DNA of 64,000 nt from Actinomadura madurae (GTDB lineage: Bacteria > Actinomycetota > Actinomycetes > Streptosporangiales > Streptosporangiaceae). Below, piece after piece: positions 59,197 to 64,000 of this stretch. The translations under genes and the position numbers were made by a program. Positions within the stretch are counted from its first letter, which is position 1. Each line of letters starts with the position of its first letter. Below the pieces are notes generated by a model, which was given only the letters and a program-made list of their open reading frames with translations, made no database searches and was not told where the DNA came from. The stretch spans positions 186,001-250,000 of the forward strand of contig NZ_FOVH01000009.1 in assembly GCF_900115095.1 (NCBI RefSeq), written 5' to 3'.

Positions 59197-59541
59197 ATGG
59201 CCGAGCGCGCACTTCGCGGCACCCGACTCGGAGCGACGAGCTACGAGAACGATCGCAACACCGATCTGGCCCCTCGGCAAGAGGTGGACTACACCTGCAC
59301 GAAGGGCCACCGGTTCACCGTGACGCTCGCAGCCGAGGCCGAGGTGCCGATGACCTGGGAATGCCGCAACTGCGGCGCCACGGCCCTGCGAGTGGATGGG
59401 GAGCTGCCGCAGGCCAAGAAGGGCAAGCCGCCGCGGACCCACTGGGACATGCTCATGGAGCGCAGGACCCTGGAAGACCTTGAGGAGGTTCTGGCCGAGC
59501 GCCTGGAGATCCTGCGGGCGGGGCGCAGGAAGTCCGCTTGA
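59197..59541 (+). CDS. rbpA: RNA polymerase-binding protein RbpA
   Basis: The protein has 114 residues. AERALRGTRLGATSYENDRN, the C-x13-WECRNCGATAL zinc fold and THWDMLMERRTLEDLEEVL (sigma-interaction domain) are diagnostic. It stabilises open complexes with SigA/HrdB and is confined to Actinobacteria. ATG 59197 gives the Streptomyces-like N-terminus. GTG 59191 is a possible alternative. Confidence 0.95.
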   Translation: MAERALRGTRLGATSYENDRNTDLAPRQEVDYTCTKGHRFTVTLAAEAEVPMTWECRNCGATALRVDGELPQAKKGKPPRTHWDMLMERRTLEDLEEVLAERLEILRAGRRKSA

Positions 59542-59560
59542 GGGGCTGAGAGGTTTCGGC

Positions 59561-59599
59561 GGTTCGGGCCCGCATCGGGTGACGGTGCGGGCCCGAACC
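59561..59599. terminator. Perfect 14-bp terminator hairpin
   Basis: GGTTCGGGCCCGCA (59561-59574) and TGCGGGCCCGAACC (59586-59599) with an 11-nt loop lie between rbpA and the convergent response-regulator gene. It serves both. Confidence 0.85.
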
Positions 59600-59613
59600 A
59601 TGTCCGGAGGCCG

Positions 59614-60276
59614 TCAGCGGCCCGAGCGCGGCAGGACCAGGCCGCTCTCGTAGGCGACGACGACGGCCTGGACGCGGTCCCGCAGCCCGAGCTTGCGCAG
59701 GATCCGGCTGACGTGGGTCTTGACCGTCTCCTCCCCCACGACGAGGCGGTCGGCGATCTCGGCGTTGGACAGGCCCGCCGCGACCTGGCGCAGCACGTCG
59801 GTCTCGCGCGGCGTCAGCGCGTCCAGGACGTGCGGGGCGGGCGGACGGGGCCGCAGCCGCGCGAACTCCCCGATGAGGCGCCGGGTCACGGCCGGCGCGA
59901 GCAGCGCGTCCCCGGCGGCCACGACGCGGACGGCGTCGAACAGCCGCTCGGCCGTGACGTCCTTCAGCAGGAACCCGCTGGCTCCGGCGACCAGCGCGTC
60001 GTAGACGTGCTCGTCCAGGTCGAACGTGGTCAGCATCAGGATCCGCGGCGGGTCCTCCCCGGCGGTGATGCGGCGGGTGGCCTCGATGCCGTCCATGGCG
60101 GGCATCCGCACGTCCATCAGCACGACGTCGGGCCGGTGCTCGCCGCAGACGCGGATCGCGGCGGCCCCGTCGGCGGCGGTCGCCACCACGGCCAGGTCGG
60201 GCTGGGTGCCGAGCAGGGCGCTGAACCCGGCGCGGACGACCTCCTGGTCGTCGGCCACCACCACGCGGACGCTCAC
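59614..60276 (-). CDS. NarL-type response regulator
   Basis: The protein has 220 residues. Receiver domain with D55 (VVLMDVRMP) and a C-terminal LuxR HTH (LTPRETDVLRQVAAGLSNAE, IADRLVVGEETVKTHV). Its GTG overlaps the histidine kinase stop by 4 nt. The system may control the ABC transporter at 61418, as is common. Confidence 0.9.
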   Translation of the reverse strand: MSVRVVVADDQEVVRAGFSALLGTQPDLAVVATAADGAAAIRVCGEHRPDVVLMDVRMPAMDGIEATRRITAGEDPPRILMLTTFDLDEHVYDALVAGASGFLLKDVTAERLFDAVRVVAAGDALLAPAVTRRLIGEFARLRPRPPAPHVLDALTPRETDVLRQVAAGLSNAEIADRLVVGEETVKTHVSRILRKLGLRDRVQAVVVAYESGLVLPRSGR

Positions 60277-61292
60277 GGCCCCTCCCCGGGCGTCCCGCCC
60301 AGCGGCAGCGTCGCCTCGACCAGGAAACCGCCGACGGGCCCCGGGCCGGTGCGGACGTCCCCGCCCGCGGCGGCCGCGCGCTCGCGCATGCCGATCAGCC
60401 CGTGCCCCGCGGTACCGCCGCCGGGGCCCGGCCCGTTGTCGCGGACGGTGACCCGCAGCGCGTCGGCGGCGTAGTCGAACTCCACGTCGACGGCCGCGCC
60501 CGGCGCGTGCCTGCGGGCGTTGGTGAGGGCCTCCTGGACGATCCGGTACGCGGCCAGCTCCAGGCCCGGGTCCAGGGCCGCCACGTCCCCGCGCACGATC
60601 AGCCGGACGCCCGCCGCGCCCGAGTCGCGGGTCTCGTCGATCAGGTCCAGCAGCTGCCGCAGGCCCGGCTGCGGGCGCCGGGCGGGCCCGGCGCCGGCGT
60701 CCTCGCGCAGCACGCCGAGCAGCCGCCGCATCTCGGTGAGCGCGGTGCGGGCGGTGTCGCCGATGGCCAGCAGCCGCCGGGCGCCCTCGTCCGGCATGCC
60801 GGGGACGGCGAGCCGCGCCGTCTCCGCCTGCACCGAGATCATCGAGATGTGGTGGGCGACGACGTCGTGCAGCTCGCGGGCGATCCGGGCGCGTTCACCG
60901 CGCGCGGTGTGCTCCAGGAGCGTGACCTCGAACGCCCGGCGGGACGCGTCCCGCACGGCCGCCTCCGCGCGGCGGCGCAGGACCCGGCGCCGCACCAGCA
61001 CCGCCCACACGGTCGCGAACGCGGTGAGCGCGGCGGCGGCGAGCCCGCCGTGCAGGACGCACGCCGCCGCCGCGGCCCCGGTGATCGTGGCGGCGGCCAG
61101 GGCGCCCCGGTCCCGGACGAGGACCAGCGGGAGCGTCGCGCACACGTCCACCACGAGGGCCAGCGGGAGGATCACCCCGGAGTCGTGGGACCGGTAGACG
61201 GCCTCGGCGACGGCGGCCGCGGCCAGGCAGCCGCCGGCCACGGGCCACACCGGCCGCCCGGCGCCGTCGACGCTGTCCTTCACGGACGCCAT
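60273..61292 (-). CDS. Sensor histidine kinase (NarX/DesK-like)
   Basis: The protein has 339 residues. Five or six N-terminal membrane segments, a HisKA_3 dimerisation site ARELHDVVAHHISMIS with the phosphorylated His, and HATPase_c ending TVRDNGPGPGG. No large sensor loop, so the signal may arise in the membrane. Co-transcribed with the response regulator. Divergent from the ABC genes 125 bp away. Confidence 0.9.
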   Translation of the reverse strand: MASVKDSVDGAGRPVWPVAGGCLAAAAVAEAVYRSHDSGVILPLALVVDVCATLPLVLVRDRGALAAATITGAAAAACVLHGGLAAAALTAFATVWAVLVRRRVLRRRAEAAVRDASRRAFEVTLLEHTARGERARIARELHDVVAHHISMISVQAETARLAVPGMPDEGARRLLAIGDTARTALTEMRRLLGVLREDAGAGPARRPQPGLRQLLDLIDETRDSGAAGVRLIVRGDVAALDPGLELAAYRIVQEALTNARRHAPGAAVDVEFDYAADALRVTVRDNGPGPGGGTAGHGLIGMRERAAAAGGDVRTGPGPVGGFLVEATLPLGGTPGEGP

Positions 61293-61417
61293 TGTGGCGG
61301 GAACGGCGCGCCGCGGCGTCCCTCCTCAGAGGGACGCCCGTCCCCCGGGCCCGGGCGCCGAAGACGCCTCCACGGCGTGATGACCCCGCGCCGCGGCGGT
61401 CCGTAGCCTCCCAGGTC

Positions 61418-62347
61418 ATGGATGCGACCACCGAAGTGCGGGACCTGCGCAAGAGATACGGGCCCACCGTCGCCGTGGACGGCCTGTCGTTCACGGCCGG
61501 CCCCGGGCGGGTCACCGGGTTCGTCGGCCCGAACGGGGCCGGGAAGTCCAGCACGCTGCGGATGATCATGGGGTTGGACCGGCCCGACGGCGGCACCGCC
61601 CTGGTGGGCGGCCGCCCCTACCGGTCGCTGCGCACGCCGCTGTGCCGGCTCGGGGCGATGCTGGACGCGTCCGCGGTGCATCCCGCCCGCCGCGCCCGCG
61701 ACCACCTGCTGTGGCTGGCGCACGCCAACGGCCTGCCGGTCCGCCGGGTGGACGAGATGATCGAGCTGACCGGGCTGGCGGGCGCGGCGCGGCGCCGCGC
61801 GGGCGGGTTCTCCCTCGGCATGCGCCAGCGCCTCGGGATCGCCGCCGCGCTGCTCGGCGACCCGCCGGTGCTGATGTTCGACGAGCCCGTCAACGGGCTG
61901 GACCCCGAGGGCATCACCTGGATCCGGGGGCTGCTGCGGTCGCTGGCCGCCGAGGGGCGCGCCGTGCTGGTGTCCAGCCACCTGATGAGCGAGCTGGAGG
62001 GCGGAGCCGACCACCTGGTGGTGATCGGGCGCGGCCGGCTCATCGCCGACACCAGCGTCGCGGACCTGCTGGACGCCGCGTCCGGCGGCCGGGTCGAGCT
62101 GCGCACCGCCGAACGGCAGGAGGCCATGACCGTCCTGGCGCGGGCGGGCGCCACCGTGACGGCCACCGGCCGGGACACCGTCACCGTGGCGGGCCTGCCG
62201 TCCGAGCGGATCATCGCCCTGCTCACCGGCGGCGGCGTGGCCTTCAGCGGCGTGTCCGCGCACCGGGCGTCGCTGGAGGAGGCCTACATGGAGCTGACCA
62301 GGGACGCGGCGGAGTTCCAGGCCGCGACGGGACGGAGGGACGGGTGA
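61418..62347 (+). CDS. ABC transporter ATP-binding protein
   Basis: The protein has 309 residues. Walker A GPNGAGKSS, signature FSLGMRQRLGIA, Walker B VLMFDEPVNGLD, and a C-terminal extension as in antibiotic/bacitracin-type exporters. ATG 61418. It starts an operon with two permeases and is probably regulated by the adjacent two-component system. Confidence 0.92.
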   Translation: MDATTEVRDLRKRYGPTVAVDGLSFTAGPGRVTGFVGPNGAGKSSTLRMIMGLDRPDGGTALVGGRPYRSLRTPLCRLGAMLDASAVHPARRARDHLLWLAHANGLPVRRVDEMIELTGLAGAARRRAGGFSLGMRQRLGIAAALLGDPPVLMFDEPVNGLDPEGITWIRGLLRSLAAEGRAVLVSSHLMSELEGGADHLVVIGRGRLIADTSVADLLDAASGGRVELRTAERQEAMTVLARAGATVTATGRDTVTVAGLPSERIIALLTGGGVAFSGVSAHRASLEEAYMELTRDAAEFQAATGRRDG

Positions 62348-63783
62348 CCGCCCCGGCGCCCTACCGCAGCACCGTCCAGGCCGAGGCCCGCGACGGGTTC
62401 GGGCGGCTGCTGATGGCCGAGTGGACCAAGCTGCGGACCGTTCCGCGGTGGATGCTCACCCTGCTGACGGCGGTGGCCCTGACGGTGCTGGTCGCGCTGC
62501 TGTCGGCCGCGGGCAGCGAGACGACCGGGCCGGGGACCGGTCCGGCGGACCCCGCCCGGCTGCAGGCCGTCGACCTGGGGCACCTCACCTACCGGACCAT
62601 GGCCGGCGACGGCACGGTCGTCGCACGGGTCACCTCCCAGGAGGGCGGCGGCCGGTGGGCGAAGGCCGGGCTGATCATCAAGAGCGGCGCGGAGCCGCAC
62701 AGTCCGTACGCGGCGCTGGTCGTCACCCCCGGGCACGGCGTCCGGCTGCAGACCGGCTATCAGGGCGGCGGCGCCGGCGGCGGGACCGGCGGCCTGCCGC
62801 GCTGGCTGAAGCTGACCCGGTCGGGGACGACCGTCACCGGCCACGAGTCGGCGGACGGGCGCGCCTGGCGGCGCGTCGGGTCGGTCCGGCTGGAGGGCCT
62901 GCCGCGGGAGGCCCTGGCGGGCATGGTCGTGGCCGCGCCCGACGACATCCGCGTGGAGCGGCGGTTCGGCGGCGAGAGCGTCTCGGGGCACCCCGTCTCC
63001 ACCCGCGCCGCCTTCGACCACGTGTCGGTGTCACCGGCGCAGCCGGGCGAGCCGTGGCGCGACCGCGGCGCGCCGGGCGGGCCCGGCGCCGACCCCTCCC
63101 TGGACGGGTCGGCCGAGGCCGGCGGGGTGTTCACGCTCAGGGGGGTCGGCGACGTCGGCCCCAACCTGTTCGCCGACGACGCCACCGAGCTGACCCTCAC
63201 CGGCGTCCTGATCGGGCAGGCCGCCGTGATCGCGCTGGCGGTGCTGTTCGTGACGGCCGAGTACCGGCGCGGCATGCTGCGCACGACGTTCGCGGCGTCG
63301 CCGCGGCGCGGCCGGGCCCTGGCGGCCAAGGCGGCCGTGGCGGGGCTGGCGTCGCTGGCGGCCGGGCTGGCCGCGGCGTTCGGCGCGATGCTGCTGGCGC
63401 GGCCGGTGCAGCGGTCGCACGGGCTGACGCCGCCGCCGCTGTCGGACGCCACCGTGCTGCGGGCCGTCCTCGGCACGGCCGCGCTGCTCGGCGTGGTGGC
63501 GGTGTTCTCGCTGGCGGTCGCGGTGATCGTGCGGCGCAGCGCACCCGCGATCACCATCGTGCTGCTGCTCCTGCTCGCCCCGCAGATCGTGGCGACCGGG
63601 CTGCCGCTGTCGGCGGCGCGGTGGCTGGAGCGCCTCACCCCGGCGGCGGGGTTCGCGATCCAGGAGACCGTCGTCCGGTTCGACCGCGCGATCGATCCGT
63701 GGGCGGGGTTCGGGGTCCTGTGCGCGTACACGGCGGCGGCGCTGGCGGCGGCCCTATGGCTCGTGCGGCGGCGGGACGCGTGA
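62344..63783 (+). CDS. ABC permease with a large extracytoplasmic insert
   Basis: The protein has 479 residues. EWTKLRTVPRWMLTLLTAVA opens an ABC-2-type permease; five more membrane segments follow after residue 290. Residues 75-255 form a globular insert with VTSQEGGGRWAKAGLIIKSG, a DUF1349/concanavalin-like jelly-roll look, placed outside between helices 1 and 2. Permeases of this type normally lack it. GTG 62344 overlaps the ATPase by 4 nt. Confidence 0.85.
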   Translation: MTAPAPYRSTVQAEARDGFGRLLMAEWTKLRTVPRWMLTLLTAVALTVLVALLSAAGSETTGPGTGPADPARLQAVDLGHLTYRTMAGDGTVVARVTSQEGGGRWAKAGLIIKSGAEPHSPYAALVVTPGHGVRLQTGYQGGGAGGGTGGLPRWLKLTRSGTTVTGHESADGRAWRRVGSVRLEGLPREALAGMVVAAPDDIRVERRFGGESVSGHPVSTRAAFDHVSVSPAQPGEPWRDRGAPGGPGADPSLDGSAEAGGVFTLRGVGDVGPNLFADDATELTLTGVLIGQAAVIALAVLFVTAEYRRGMLRTTFAASPRRGRALAAKAAVAGLASLAAGLAAAFGAMLLARPVQRSHGLTPPPLSDATVLRAVLGTAALLGVVAVFSLAVAVIVRRSAPAITIVLLLLLAPQIVATGLPLSAARWLERLTPAAGFAIQETVVRFDRAIDPWAGFGVLCAYTAAALAAALWLVRRRDA

Positions 63784-64000
63784 TGGGCCGGGGAGCCGTG
63801 ATGGGCCGGGGAGCATTGACGGCCGTGCACGCGGCGCACGCCGAGTGGACGAAGCTGCGGACGCTGCCGGGCATGGTGTGGCTGCTGCCCGCCCTGGCGG
63901 CGCTGGTCGCCGCCGTCGGCGCCGCGGTGACCGGGGCGGTGGACACCTCGCACTGCCCCACGCCCGCCGCCTGCGCGGAGGACACGCCGAAGCTGGCGCT
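63783..64000 (+). CDS. Second ABC permease, truncated by the window end
   Basis: Only the first 72 codons are present. MGRGAVMGRGALTAVHAAHA with the 18-bp repeat ATGGGCCGGGGAGC twice, then EWTKLRTLPGMVWLLPALAA, match the start of the upstream permease. TGATG junction. Continues to the right. Confidence 0.8.
   Translation, partial: MGRGAVMGRGALTAVHAAHAEWTKLRTLPGMVWLLPALAALVAAVGAAVTGAVDTSHCPTPAACAEDTPKLA

Overview
The window is very GC-rich and strongly actinobacterial. Markers are RbpA with a SigR-type promoter, an F420-dependent luciferase-like oxidoreductase, a TIGR03086-type protein, paired ClpPs, actinobacterial gas-vesicle genes with long GvpA/GvpJ tails, many GTG starts, 4-bp stop/start overlaps and leaderless starts. 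Content and codon bias suggest the Streptosporangiales, perhaps an Actinomadura- or Thermomonospora-like organism. That placement is inference; no rRNA is present. No CRISPR array was seen.

Layout. 1-5514: a complete, cargo-free Tn7-like transposon (229-5509) flanked by the 5-bp duplication GTCGC. It encodes tnsA-tnsB-tnsC-tniQ on the minus strand between arrays of TnsB-like sites. 5555-7382: a paralogous pair of unknown genes and a GNAT acetyltransferase. 7383-8184: non-coding debris that includes a partly inverted remnant of a methyltransferase gene, an intact relative of which lies at 55593. 8185-13411: an ArsR-SRPBCC regulator with a RibD-like reductase, a methyltransferase, a LysR regulator, a TIGR03086 protein and an MFS gene with a doubtful start. 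13534-18916: cydABDC (bd oxidase and its assembly exporter). 18877-21407: a MocR regulator and a divergent methyltransferase. 21361-25252: a gas-vesicle operon A-F-G-O-J-L-S-K read from a stress-sigma-like promoter. 25311-26718: a small LEA-like protein and an F420 enzyme. 26897-31316: a seven-gene Mrp/Mbh-type cation antiporter. 31462-37954: mixed single genes (secreted propeller-like protein, hemerythrin, VOC protein, two WYL regulators, truncated haemoglobin, NTF2-like protein, RidA).

38010-38862 is the most unusual locus: three tRNA genes (Asp-like with C33, Cys, Arg) followed on the same strand by an RLIG1-like RNA ligase. 39241-45811: an aldehyde dehydrogenase, an Erm-type 23S rRNA methyltransferase behind a leaderless small ORF, an esterase, a zinc-ribbon protein, a DUF885 protein and a LysE exporter. 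45898-49851: a degenerate-kinase-like membrane protein and a MoxR-DUF58-VWA operon. 49878-54232: a serine hydrolase with a divergent TetR gene, two rRNA/tRNA-type methyltransferases, a DksA-like protein and an MreB-like protein. 54254-56225: a leaderless seven-codon leader peptide, then an MFS exporter fused in frame to a methyltransferase. 56244-64000: EF-hand protein, glycerophosphodiesterase, orphan Phd antitoxin, tandem clpP genes, rbpA, a NarL-type two-component system, and an ABC transporter that runs off the window.

Common themes are envelope bioenergetics (bd oxidase, Mrp antiporter, buoyancy) and protection or modification of the translation apparatus (Erm, RsmC/TrmH-like enzymes, tRNA plus RNA ligase, uORF-controlled exporter, RbpA).
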